NCBI GenBank assembly: GCA_037953625.1
Contig: CM075655.1
Coordinates: 79,077,501-79,141,500 of the forward strand
Origin: Crotalaria pallida
Lineage: Eukaryota > Streptophyta > Magnoliopsida > Fabales > Fabaceae
Direction: 5' to 3'
DNA length: 64,000 nucleotides
The position numbers and the translations under genes are program-made. Of the stretch, positions 1-11,404 are shown piece after piece. The notes under the pieces were generated by a model that did no database searches, was not told the DNA's origin, and was given only the letters and a program-made list of their open reading frames with translations. How positions within the stretch are numbered: position 1 is the stretch's first letter; each line of letters begins with the position of its first letter.

Positions 1-638
1 TTGACACAAAAGTATCCCTGAGATTACCAAACGAATTCAATGAAGATGAATACCTGATGCTGAAAACTACTCTGTTTTTACAGCTTTGAACCTCAAACTT
101 TGATGAGCTAGAACTCGAACTACAGGGGCTTATTTGATGTGATTCTTGATTCTAATTCAAAGATGGAACTAGAACCTTGAGTTGTGTTTTGGTTTCGAAG
201 GATTTGATTGAGAAACGAAGAAGAAATCAGAGATCAAAGTATGCTCTAGAAAACTGAGAGTCAAAAACTGAAATTCGGGTTTTGGGTGATTAGAGGTGTT
301 GGATGTCTCAACCAAGCACCAATTTATAGCTTAAGAATACTTTAGGTTGAAGTAAAGTCCAGCTCTATGCTTGTCATTTCAAGAAACCGCGTTTTGGTGC
401 AAAAATTAAATGAAAACCGACTTATACACTTTCAAGTCTGCACGAAATACTCGAGTTTTTTCCCAAATACTCGAGTTTTTATTTAAAAATTCAAATTTCC
501 AAACAGCTACTTAAAATACTCGAGTTTTTCCTAAAATACTCGAGTGTTTTTGCTAAAATAGGAAAAATCGACTATTTTAATGATACTAATATTGATAAAA
601 TACTTTCATTTTATATATTTAAAATATAGGATCTTACA
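1..638 (-). repeat. 3' LTR of Tekay-type element E1 (partial)
   Basis: These bases match 7811-8449 with only about a dozen differences, so they are the second LTR of the minus-strand element E1; the rest lies left of the window. Read on the minus strand, the LTR begins TGTAAGATCC at 638, directly after a purine tract. It contains several ACTCGAGT palindromes between about 450 and 555. No gene is seen in it. Confidence 0.93.
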
Positions 639-651
639 TCCTCCCCCACTT
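639..651 (-). other. Polypurine tract of E1
   Basis: On the minus strand this reads AAGTGGGGGAGGA and abuts the TG of the 3' LTR. This is the expected position and composition of the plus-strand priming site. The tract of element B at 23944-23957 is nearly the same. Confidence 0.9.
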
Positions 652-679
652 AAATAGAATTTCGTCCTCGAAATTCCGA

Positions 680-3600
680 TTAAATAAACAAATGTGGGTA
701 CTCTTCTCTTATCTTCGATTCTAATTCCCATGTTGATTCTGACACTCCTTTTTGTTTCCAAAGAACTCGCACTAAAGGAATCTCTTTTCCTCGCAGCTTT
801 CTGATTTGACGATCTTCAATTCGCACTGGTCCGACATCAAATGTCAGATTCTCCTTTAAAGGTATTTTGTCTGGTTGCAACTGGATAAATGAAGACGGGT
901 CTTGAATAAATTTGCGAAGCTGAGAGACGTGGAATACATCATGGAGATTAGCTAAAGAAGGTGGTAACGCGATCTGATAAGCGACGGGACCGACTCGTTT
1001 TAGGATCTGATAAGGGCCAATAAACTTTGGTGTCAGTTTCCTTGGTTTCATCACTCTCCCGATACCAGTTGTTGGCACTATTCACAGAAATACATGATCT
1101 CCTTCTTGAAATTCGAGCTTGGTTCTACGCTGATCGGCATAGCTCTTCTGACGACTTTGTGCAATCTTCATCTTTTCTTGGATAACCTTGATCTTCTCGG
1201 TCGTTTCCTGAACTAATTCAGGTCCAATGATAGCGTTCTCCCCCACTTGGAACCAAAATAGTGGGGTTCTACATTTCCTTCCATAGAGGGCTTCGTACAG
1301 AGCCATATCAATGCTTGTGTGGTAACTATTGTTGTAGGTGAACTCCACAAGCGGCAACAAACGATCCCAACTTTCTTGGTACTCTAAAACGCAAGCACGG
1401 AGCAAATCTTCCAGAGATTGAATCGTTCTCTCCGATTGACCATCCGTTTGCGGGTGATAAGCCGAACTCATTCTTAGCTGCGTTCCTAACGCTCGATGCA
1501 AACTCTGCCAAAAGCGAGATACGAAACGGGGATCACGATCCGATATGATACTTGAGGGAATACCATGCAATCTGACGATTTCCTTGATGTACAATCTTGC
1601 AAGCTTCTCCAACGGATATTGCATGTTGATGGGAATGAAGTGAGCTGACTTCGTTAAGCGATCAACCACGACCCAAATCGCATCGAAACTTTCTCTCGTT
1701 CTCGGAAAACCACTTACAAAATCCATGGCTATTCCATCCCATTTCCATTCTGGTATGCTCAAAGGTTGCAATTCTCCTCCGGGCTTCTTATGTTCAATCT
1801 TCGCCTTTTGGCAAACAAGGCAAGACGCAACATAAGACGCAACGTCTTTCTTCAATCCGGACCACCAAAACATCTTCTTCAGGTCTTGATACATCTTAGT
1901 TGATCCAGGATGCATACTCAGCTTGCTTTTCTGGGCTTCTTCTAGTATAGCTCTTCTTAGTTCTTGATTTGACGGAATGCAGATTCGATCCTTAAATCTC
2001 AAAATGCCATCCGATCCTAATTGGAAATATGGTTCCACTCCTTCTATCCCTAGTCTTTTCTTCTCTAGAAGCTCTTCATCCACTTGTTGCAGGTTTCGGA
2101 CTTGACCCACAAACTCATTTGTGATTTGTAATATTCCTAATTTGATGCAATTTGGTTTGAACTGAACTGCCAAATTCAAGTTTCGGAATTCTTCAATCAA
2201 TTCAGCTTCTTTTACCATCATCAATCTCATATGCAGAGTCTTTCTACTCAACGCATCGGCTACGATATTGGCTTTGCCGGGGTGGTAATGTAATTCAAAG
2301 TTGTATTCCTTTAAGAATTCCATCCACCTACGTTGCCTCATATTCAGTTCCTTTTGGTCAAAGAGATACTTTAGACTTTTATGGTCACTGAATACTTGGA
2401 ACGTATTACCATACAGGTAATGCCTCCATATTTTCAAAGCAAAGACAATAGCAGCCAACTCCAAATCATGAGTAGGATAATTCTCCTCATGCACCTTCAA
2501 CTGTCGTGACGCATAAGCAATAACTCTTCCTTCTTGCATCAGAACACAACCTAGACCTTGTTTTGATGCATCACAGTAAACATCAAAATTTTTCTGGGGA
2601 TCGGGTACAGTTAACACTGGAGACGATGTTAACTTGTCCTTTAAAGTTTGGAAACTAACTTCACACTTCTCATTCCAAACAAAAGGTTGCTCCTTCCTAG
2701 TCAGGCGGGTTAAAGGAAGAGCCAACTTAGAAAATCCTTCTATGAACTTCCGATAGTAACCAGCTAGGCCAAGAAAACTTCTAACTTCAGTAACAGACTT
2801 AGGCTTCTCCCATTTCAGCACCGCTTCTACTTTAGCTGGGTCTACAGCAACACCATCTCTCGAAATCACATGCCCCAAGAAATTGACTTTTCCAAGCCAA
2901 AATTCACACTTGGCTAACTTGGCATATAATTTCTTTTCCTTCAAAGTCTCCAAGACAATCTTCAAATGATTGGCATGCTCTTCTGGGGTCTTTGAATAGA
3001 TGAGTATATCATCTATGAACACCACAACAAAGGAATCCAAATAAGGTCGGAACACTCTATTCATGTAATCCATGAATATGGCGGGAGCATTGGTTAAACC
3101 GAATGGCATCACCACATACTCGTAGTGTCCATATCGTGACCGAAAAGCAGTCTTCGGAATATCTTCCTCCTTAACTCTGATCTGATGATAACCTGATCTC
3201 AAATCGATCTTTGAAAACACCGATGCTCCTCTCACTTGATCCATCAAATCGTCGATTCTTGGCAACGGGTATTTATTCTTGATTGTAACCTTATTGAGTT
3301 GCCTGTAATCAATGCACATCCTCATGGATCCATCCTTCTTCTTTACGAACAAAACTGGCGCTCCCCAAGGCGACACACTTGGTCTGATGAACTGCTTCTC
3401 TAACAAATCTTCCACTTGCTTCTTCAGTTCAGCTAATTCGGTTGGAGCCATACGATAAGGGGCAATAGAAATAGGACCAGTACCAGGAACTGGATCGATA
3501 CTGAATTCTATTTCTCGATGCGGTGGCAAACCGGGAACTTCATCAGGAAACACTTCGGGAAAATCTAGAATAATCGGGATTTCCTCTAACTTTGGTTCAT

Positions 3601-4993
3601 CCTTCTTTTCTGCTACGACCGCAGAAAACACACAAACGTACCCTTCAGGTTGCACCTCAGGCGACTCTTTACCGGGAAAAACAATCGTTCGAGTCTTACA
3701 ATCGATCACCACTTGGTTAGTTGCTAACCAATCCATCCCCAAAATAACGTCGAGTTGGGATAAAGGTAGACAGATTAAATCTACCCTAAAGGACAAACTT
3801 CCTATATTAGCGGAACATCCAAAACATGCTCTTGACGTAGTCACCGGCACATTCAAAGGAGTACATACCTTAAGTCTAAACGGTGTCTCCGAAACGGGTA
3901 AACACAAACGCTTAACGCATTCCTCAGAGATGAAAGAATGCGTAGCACCAGAATCGAATAGAAAGCGACAAGGCATGCCATTGAGAAGATGGTTACCTTG
4001 CACAAGATTGTCTGCCTGCTCCGCTTCTGATCCGGACATTGTAAAGACCTTCCCATTGACCCATGGTTTGCTTCCCGATCCTTGATCGTTCTGACGCTGG
4101 GGCTGATGACAAAGACGGGCGATGTGGCCAGCCTTTCCACAGTTGTAGAAAGTTGGTGGTTTGTCTCTCCAACATTCCCTTCCAGGATGAAATCTTTGAC
4201 ATTTGTTGCACATTGCACCAGGAGCTGGGAGACTGGGCACTCCAGAAGATGATGCATTTCCTTTTCCTTGTTGTGGATAAGGACCTCTCCGATTCTTGCT
4301 GCCATGCCTATGCTGATTGCGATGCGGCCCAAAACTTCCTTGTCCAATGTCCTTCTTGACGCTATTCCTTTTGAAAATGCGACAAGTACAAACCAACGTT
4401 GGATAGTGTCGGATCCTTTGCACACTCACAGCTAATTTGATATCGGGTCTCAGACCATTCTCGAATCGTGTGCACTTGGAATGTTCATTGGGGTGATACT
4501 GGAAGTATGGCGAGTACTTCATCAGCTCTTCAAATTTCTCAGCATACTGGTCCACTGACAGATTTCCTTGCTTTAAATCGAGGAACTCCATTTCCTTCTG
4601 CAGCCTGATGTCATCCGGGAAATACTTCTCGAGAAACTTTTCTGTGAAGATTCCCCAAGTAAACTCTACTTGATCAAACTCCAGGAATTGACGAGTCTGG
4701 TTCCACCAGGTCACAGCTTCACCAGTGAGCACGTAGGCAGCAAACGTGACCTTTTGCGATTCCGACAGAGTCAACGTTCCAAAGATTTTATTCATCTCAT
4801 CGAGCCAGAACTGAGCTTGCTCGGGACGACGACCACCCGAGAAGCTAGGAGGTTTGCACTTTCTAAAGGAATCTAAGCCTTGAAACTCCGCTGGGGTTCC
4901 ATTGCTTGGAGGATGGTTGTGCTGCATATTCTCCAGAATTGCAGCCATCCGGGTTAATGCCTCCGCAATGTTAGCGTTATTTCTTCCGGCCAT
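680..4993 (-). pseudogene. gag-pol: Gag-pol polyprotein of Tekay/Del-type Ty3/gypsy chromovirus E1, one premature stop
   Basis: One reading frame runs from the ATG at 4993 to 680, broken only by TGA at 1082-1084, where related copies encode Arg (CGA to TGA is the simplest change). Order: gag capsid (residues about 45-210); two zinc-knuckle-like clusters (about 260-295); aspartic protease with DSGATHSF (near 345); reverse transcriptase with FIDD (near 659); RNase H with DASKQGLG (near 803); integrase with an HHCC finger (about 1025-1065) and a D,D,E core (MDFVSG, SDRDPRF, DGQSERT). A chromodomain follows in the last 50 or so residues (VRIEDRQ, VLWKQKG, STWELE). The second zinc knuckle reads F-Y-N-C where C-F-N-C is usual, so its first Cys appears lost. 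Gag type, tRNA-Met primer and chromodomain place it in the Tekay/Del chromovirus clade. It is probably inactive. Confidence 0.95.
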
Positions 4994-5134
4994 CTAGTCC
5001 TACAGAATCCAAAGGGGAAACTTAATTAGATTCTGCAAATTCTAGTCTTATACTACAAACATCAAAAACATCATGTCATGATATGCAATGGTTAGTGTGT
5101 AAGGCCACACTCCAAGGCCGAGAGTCGAACCATT

Positions 5135-5146
5135 GCTCTGATACCA
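5135..5146 (-). other. Primer-binding site of E1 (initiator tRNA-Met)
   Basis: The minus strand reads TGGTATCAGAGC, complementary to the 3' end of plant initiator tRNA-Met. It starts 5 bases after the LTR end at 5152. The leader from here to the gag ATG is about 140 bases (4994-5134) and shows no other feature. Confidence 0.93.
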
Positions 5147-5529
5147 CTAAATGTGACGACCCAACTTTTATTCCAAAGCAAAATATTTATATTTAGAAAA
5201 TACGACCATTTTTTTTCTTTTCTTTGAAACTAAAAGTCAGTCATCATCCATTATCAAATCTTGCGGAATTATATAAACATCGAGTCATGACGACAAATTA
5301 TGTAACATCATATTTCATTCATATTGAAAAGGTTACATACTACATTCTTCATTAAACAAAATACATAATTACTTAACTCAACACTCTAGGCCATTACATT
5401 ATCTTACATATATTACAACAAAATTCATAATAACCTAGAGCATATGGTTCATGACTCAAAATATAACATAACATAGATAAGAGAAAACCTGATGGGTTAT
5501 ATCAGTCACATTCCACCCCACAACTTAAC

Positions 5530-6015
5530 TTAGTCTTCAGTTCCCCACTGACTTCCAGTCGAGTTGTCCATAAAATCATCCACCATCTGATTCGCATTAC
5601 CCACCGGATCCTCATCCTCGATTGGATCCTCCTCTTCCTCTTCCTCCTCTTCTTGTGCCGAATCGTCATGCACGTATATCGGAGTTCGGGATCGAACTCG
5701 AGGAGAAGGACTAGGACAAGCAGGAACCTCTAGGATGATTCTTTCTGAGGAGAGTGCTGGACTCGGTGGGATAGTGCGTCTCGGAAAACGTCTTGGTGTT
5801 GGTGGAGGGGTTCCATTTCTCATAACAAAATTTGGCGGAATGTGCATGACGTAAACCATTGGAATTCTCGATCTAAGCGGACGCATACGGGAATATGGAT
5901 TAGGATGGCGGAAGATAACTTCCACATCCCCCTCATATGTAGCCCTATGGTCCTCAAAATTCCACTCCCCATTAGGGAGCGGCCTCATCTCCACGCAGAA
6001 CATGTTTCTCGCCAT
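5530..6015 (-). CDS. ORF inside the E1 LTR, conserved with E3; unknown function
   Basis: I do not recognise this protein. It has 161 codons from the ATG at 6015. The N-terminal 60 residues (motifs RPLP, EDHRA, VEV, HPNP, RIP, MHIPP) match the ORF in the LTRs of E3 at about 60% identity with mostly conservative changes. A Pro/Arg-rich middle, a run of about nine Glu, and a C-terminus with NSTGSQW follow; E3 has HSTGSDW at the same place. The ATG is preceded by AG|GTG exactly as in E3, which suggests a splice acceptor. It sits wholly in the LTR upstream of the primer site, so both LTRs should carry it. The second copy is outside the window. There is no signal peptide or membrane segment; a nucleic-acid-binding or regulatory role is only a guess. 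Confidence 0.7.
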   Translation of the reverse strand: MARNMFCVEMRPLPNGEWNFEDHRATYEGDVEVIFRHPNPYSRMRPLRSRIPMVYVMHIPPNFVMRNGTPPPTPRRFPRRTIPPSPALSSERIILEVPACPSPSPRVRSRTPIYVHDDSAQEEEEEEEEDPIEDEDPVGNANQMVDDFMDNSTGSQWGTED

Positions 6016-6288
6016 CACCTACACAAGGGACTGGGAGTGAGTCATAGCTAAAAGCAATAACAAATGAGTATAACAGTGGCTAGAAATAACAAACACATGT
6101 TATCATATAGCAATAATAAATGCATATGTATATGCTCAAACTGTCTTTCATAATATCTTGATTAGTGTTATGATGCATGCCTACTCCTCATTCATACTAC
6201 ACGGTTTGGCATCCGAGTATCTCAGGCTCGGGATATTCTCAATCCTATGGTCATCAAACCGGAGCGATTCATATTCAAGCTTCACGAT

Positions 6289-6510
6289 CGATTGGGAACT
6301 CGGTCTTCCTAGCATCCTTGTGCTAGGGATATTCTGATTTAACTTTACCGAAGTTCCGAATCTAGATCGGAGCAACTCCTCCTCCATGCATGATAATGTC
6401 GATTGGAAAATCGGTCTTCCTAGCATCCTTGTGCTAGGGATATTCTGATTTAACTTTACCGAAGTTCCGAATCTAGATCGGAGCAATTCCTTCTCCATGC
6501 ATAATGTCAC
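6289..6510. repeat. Two 111-base tandem repeats in the E1 LTR
   Basis: Two nearly identical units start at 6289 and 6400. Each contains CCTAGCATCC...TGCTAGGGAT, which can fold back on itself. They lie inside the putative LTR intron. The repeat-encoded minus-strand reading frame here is a by-product. Confidence 0.9.
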
Positions 6511-6734
6511 ACAAACTTTTTATCTTCTTTCTTTGATTAAATCACATCCTTGAACAACATGTCTCCAATATAGAGACCCAAAGTTCATAATCCTTCTTAA
6601 TCACAATTTCATCTTTTCTTTTAGCATTAACTGGTGCTAGTGCTTACTGAAAATTCCATCAGCGGCCCAGCCACTTTGTGATGGGTTTTATACAATAGGA
6701 GTTAATCATTTTATTATTAATTACTGCAACGACC

Positions 6735-7016
6735 CCATTGAGGACTCCCAAAATATCAACCAAGTGGGTAAAGACTTCCACTGGGACATGGGAAAATAAT
6801 CAACCAAATGGGTGTACGCACTTCCATTGGGACATCCTGTCCGAATATGTCAACCACTGAATAAAATTCCAGTAGGACTCATCCAGGATAAAAATCAACC
6901 AATGGGAATCAAGTAAACTTATACATTTATCCATTGGGACTCCTGTCCGAATACGTCAACCACTGAATAGAATTCCAGTAGGACACTTCCAGGATAATAA
7001 TCGACCAATGGAAAAA
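6735..7016. repeat. Degenerate tandem repeats with foldback units in the E1 LTR
   Basis: Units with a period of about 106 bases (compare 6836 onward with 6942 onward) combine CTGTCCGAAT, CAACCACTGAAT, TTCCAGTAGGAC and CAACCAATGG. CCAATGG/CCATTGG and CCACTG/CCAGTAGG pairs make short inverted repeats. More degenerate units begin near 6735. Confidence 0.85.
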
Positions 7017-8449
7017 CATATAAGAATTAGGTATTCAATATTCTTAAGAAAATAAGTGTTTTCTTCAGTTTTAATCAAAATACTCGAGTATTTTATAAAA
7101 TACTCGAGTTGTTCTTCATTTTTTCCAGAATACTTGAAGTTCTTGAATAAACACTCGAGTTGTTCCTCATTTTTCTAGAATACTCTAGTATTTCTCAAAA
7201 GACTCGAGTGTTTTTACTGCAACAGCACCAGTTTCTGCATTTTAAGCACCAATTCGAATTCCATGCATTGTTTTTCCATTCTTATGCAACACAGAGGCAT
7301 AAACACATATAAGGAACATGTTAGTACGCATAAACAAGTACATATTAACATAAATCACCATCAAATCACAGAATCTATGCAAACTTGAAAAATAACCATT
7401 TCAAGATATGAAATTTATTTCCACTTGGTTTTATCTTCGAAAATCAATCTAGTGAGCATCATTAGGTTCATTTAAACTTATTTGACTCATAAAACCTTGG
7501 GTTTATGACCTCCATGTCATATCCCCAATTCCAACTTCATCCCTTGATGAACCATGTGAGGTTCCTACATTTCTAGCTTGAGATTACTCATTCTAGCAAT
7601 TAGATAACTCCTCCCTTACCTTAGAGAAGCTAAACAACAGATTAAACAACGAGAAACTTGGCTGGATCAAAAATCCAAATTCTGGACTTGTGAAAAAGGG
7701 GTTGAACAGGCTGACTTTGGCCACAGATTTCACCACGGATTTGGCATGAAAAAGAACGAAACAAGTTAGTTTAACAAACTAGGATATACTAACTCCAATC
7801 AGAAACAAGTTTGACACAAAAAGTATCCCTGAGATTACCAAACGAATTCAATGAAGATGAATACTTGATGCTGAAAACTACTCAGTTTTTACAGCTTTGA
7901 ACCTCAAACTTTGATGAGCTAGAACTCGAACTACAGGGGCTTATTTGATGTGATTCTTGATTCTAATTCAAAGATGGAACTAGAACCTTGAGTTGTGTTT
8001 TGGTTTCGAAGGATTTGATTGAGAAACGAAGAAGAAATCAGAGATCAAAGTATGCTCTAGAAAACTGAGAGTCAAAAACTGAAATTCGGGTTTTGGGTGA
8101 TTAGAGGTGTTGGATGTCTCAACCAAGCACCAATTTATAGCTTAAGAATACTTCAGGTTGAAGTAAAGTCCAGCTCTATGCTTGTCATTTCGAGAAACCG
8201 CGTTTTGGTGCGAAAATTAAATGAAAACCGACTTATACACTTTCAGGTCTGCACGAAATACTCGAGTTTTTTCCCAAATACTCGAGTTTTTATTTAAAAA
8301 TTCAAATTTCCAAAGAGCTACTTAAAATACTCGAGTTTTTCCTAAAATACTCGAGTGTTTTTGCTAAAATAGGAAAAATTGACTATTTTAATGATACTAA
8401 TATTGATAAAATACTTTCATTTCATATATTTAAAATATAGGATCTTGCA

Positions 8450-8957
8450 CAATGCTCACCCCCTTACTATCTTTCAGGTACAGAGATTGAGTTAGCACAG
8501 CCCCCGGCCGAGCAGGAGTGCTCTCCCTCACAGGGAGAGTAGGGTTATTATGGGGATTAGGGCTATATGTGACCTAAGCCTCCTTATTCTTTTGATGTAT
8601 TTGTGATGTCCATATATTTTTGATGAGGCTTAGGATATTGTTTTTGGCATAGCTATTTTTGAGCATCATGCTAGTTGCACCTAGTACACTTATTCCGCTT
8701 ACACTCTGATAACTGACACTGGATGTTGTATTTTGTGCCCGTGGAGCTTTTATCTGTTATGTGCATGTGGTGCAGCCCTGCTGGCTATTGATTTTATATA
8801 TATGGATTATGTTATATACAGGTTAAATTTTGGAAAGTCCGAAAAACAAACGAAACTCTGTCCGTTTGACGGTTGATTTTCATAAGTTAAAAAGGAATTT
8901 TTAAGTACACATTTTTAATACTTGGGAATTAAGGGTAGTATTTATTAGGGTGTTACA
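8450..8957 (+). repeat. 3' part of plus-strand Tekay-type LTR (Y)
   Basis: This LTR end is interrupted by E1 on its left and terminates in AGGGTGTTACA at 8957. It resembles the end of solo LTR S: an acceptor-like CTTTCAG|GTACAGAG, a 20-codon frame (8480-8539, stop TAG), and later GGAAAGTCCGAAAAACAAA with AACTCTGTC. No primer-binding site follows, so it is a solo or truncated LTR. No other gene is seen. Confidence 0.8.
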
Positions 8958-10399
8958 TGTTCTCAACACCCTTTTTGAAAACCGAGTTGTTACTAAAACC
9001 GTTCATCCCATACAACATTCGTTTCCATAAAGAGATTGGTTCAAAATCATCTTAACAGTTTTCAGAAACTTCTCATGAATTAAAAGCACACGAAAATATA
9101 CTCCACAAGTCAAATTGAAACTTAGCTCAATTACATAATGGCTCATGGCATCGGTAATCCTTAACTCAACACACATAACGTCCTAAACTAACCATACTAT
9201 CCTTCAACTATCCTATTGAAAGCAATTGCGTGAAGTCCCTTCTTCTTCGTGCGTCCTTTCTTTGCTCTCGAAGATGTTGCCTTCCTTGTTGTGATGCCCT
9301 CCTTGCTAGTAGATTTCGACTCTGCTCCATTGAGAGTGGTGGAGTTCCCTCGAACCTCATGCCGAATCTTCTCTTTGTAGTTCCTGTAGCCTCGTACGGT
9401 GACTTCCATCCGATACTCCATCTGCACGTTGAGATACCAGCAGTAGCGATATGCCAACGAACAGGAGAGAGTAAGCGATCCGAACGACGAATCGTCGACG
9501 GTGTGGGATTACGATATGCAAGATAGAAGGACCATACAAACACACAATAAAACATGCAAGCACACAATGATCAAGTATGTTACCACATTATTATCAGTCT
9601 TATCACTGTTACTCTTACCTTTCATTATCTTTTCAAACTTAATTTCACTTTTTATAAACATTCTTTCTTTCTCAATCCTTTCCCTTCTCATGCTCATAAT
9701 TTCCTCTCACACAATATCATCAGATACTCATTTCGTTCTTGGCTATCACACACGTCTACATCTCCTCGGTCATCCACCCAACCTAGTCGGAAGCAAACAG
9801 GAGTACAGGACCTTTACCACGCGGGCACGACAGCTGTCACAACACATAAATGGTCCCAGACCAGGAGGATCTCGTCCTCAAATCATTTCAATAATAACAA
9901 GGCTCACTGTCCACGCAGTGGAAAACACAATGCCCCGTTCTAGTCCCTCTCACTGTTCTTGATTTGCAATCTAGGGGGCGACAGTATGTTTCTAGTGGGC
10001 CCGCAGAACTTACCACGGCATTAGACCCAGTCCCCACCACGTTAGTGCGCCACATGTGGAGTTCGTTCTGCCCAGAAACACACTCTAGACCTATTGACGT
10101 TTCACCGTCATCGTCCTCCCCTAATGCAATCTCCTCCTAAGTATCCGCAGATACCTATGGTTCCTTCCTCTCCACTACTTCGCACTCTCATACCTCACCG
10201 CGTATGTCTTTTAAGTCTTTTATCTTTTTAATTATCCTAAGCTCGGCCCATCCTTCGTGCATCCCTTCAATGGGTCCTGACCACTAACTTTGCACAGCCT
10301 TTCTCTCATCATTTCTCACATAGCACAGAGCTGGGACCACATCAACAACTCGAATCACATTTTTCAACTTCTTCAGCATTCCCCAGTTCTCATACTCAT

Positions 10400-10795
10400 C
10401 TCATTTCGAAATCCTTTCTCAAAACCACCTTTCAAAAACTATCTCAAAACACCATTTCATAACTTTCACAGAAACATAGTTTTTACCAACTTTTCTCAAA
10501 AATGTTATTTCAAAAGGACTCTCTTGATAAGCCTTTTCCAAAAATCCTTCTTTTCAAACCTCTTTCCAAAATTTCCTTTCACAAACTTTTCTCAAACTTT
10601 TCTTTACATAGCTCTTTCACAAAAATTGATTTTCACAACCCTTTCAAAAAGTTCCTTTTTAAAAGTCTTCTCAAAAACTGCTATTCGAAAACCTTTTCAA
10701 AAAATCTCTTTTCAAAATCTTTTACAAAAAAAAAATCTCTTTTCAAAACCTTTTTCGAAAACTGCTTTTCAAAAACCTTTTTAAAAATTTCAACT
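10400..10795. repeat. Degenerate minisatellite in LTR X (minus copy)
   Basis: Irregular units around TTTCTCAAAA and CCTTTTCAAAAA repeat every 20-30 bases. The inverted counterpart is at 29281-29885. The apparent Phe/Lys/Ser-rich reading frames here arise from the repeat. Confidence 0.85.
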
Positions 10796-11404
10796 TTGCT
10801 GAGCGCTAATGGAGGAGCAAGCTCAACTCAACACTAGTCCTAGACTAAAACCAAAACAGAGGAGCCCAGCTCCACTCATCCCACACCTTATTCCAACCAC
10901 AACAATACTTTCCCCAGCTCTGGCTCGATCTCAACATCATCATTCCATTCTTTTCTCAGTCTCAACTCTTTCTTTCTTTCTTTTCCATCTTTCAACTTAA
11001 TTTTCATTCTTTTATCTTCATCATTTACTTCCACCATTTCCTTATTTCAATTTATTTTCAGGACGTAACAGATGTCCATCAGTTTGTCACTCATGTTAAT
11101 CTTCAGCAATAAATATCACTAGGCATAATTAAATAAAGAATAAAAGCATGCTTTCAACATACACACATCACACAATAATAATGTCGTCATCGTCACCTTC
11201 ATATAAGGGGCCACACAATCAACCAATTGCCACTTATACTACTGATTCTAACCACTTAGTTCCGATCTTTGAGATGATACGAAACGTCCTACTAAATCAC
11301 CTAACCACCACGGTGTCTTAGGAGAGCTTCTCTCTCACCTGAGGTCCAGAAATTTAATCCGTACCGTCTCCTCGGATCCTTTGCGCTGCCGGCTGCCCCC
11401 AATC

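Larger units (their letters stand above)
6019..7619 (-). other. Putative intron within the E1 LTR
   Basis: On the minus strand the donor is CTAAG|GTAAGGGAG (GT at 7619-7618) and the acceptor is CCCTTGTGTAG|GTGATG (AG at 6020-6019). A branch-like CTCAC lies about 25 bases upstream of the acceptor. The length is 1601 bases. LTR S, LTR B and E3 share the layout. This is inferred from sequence only, without transcript evidence. Confidence 0.5.
5152..8449 (-). repeat. 5' LTR of E1, about 3.3 kb
   Basis: On the plus strand it runs from TGTGACGACC to ATCTTGCA. On the minus strand it is therefore TG...CA, followed 5 bases later by the primer-binding site. Its U3 end matches 1-638. From U3 to U5 it holds ACTCGAGT palindromes, an intron-like stretch (7619-6019) carrying two tandem-repeat blocks, and an ORF (6015-5530). 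It is inserted into LTR fragment Y. The target duplication cannot be checked because the left end of E1 is outside the window. Confidence 0.92.

Noticed and set aside
9197..9567. Overlapping basic minus-strand frames near the U5 end of X, at a position reminiscent of the LTR ORF
   Set aside because: The best frame (from 9457) starts at TTG rather than ATG, shows no clear match to the E1/E3 ORF, and the other copy of X lacks this region, so conservation cannot be tested.
10290..10837. Phe/Lys/Ser-rich open frames of 110-160 codons
   Set aside because: They come from a degenerate minisatellite in LTR X and have no counterpart frame in the inverted copy.
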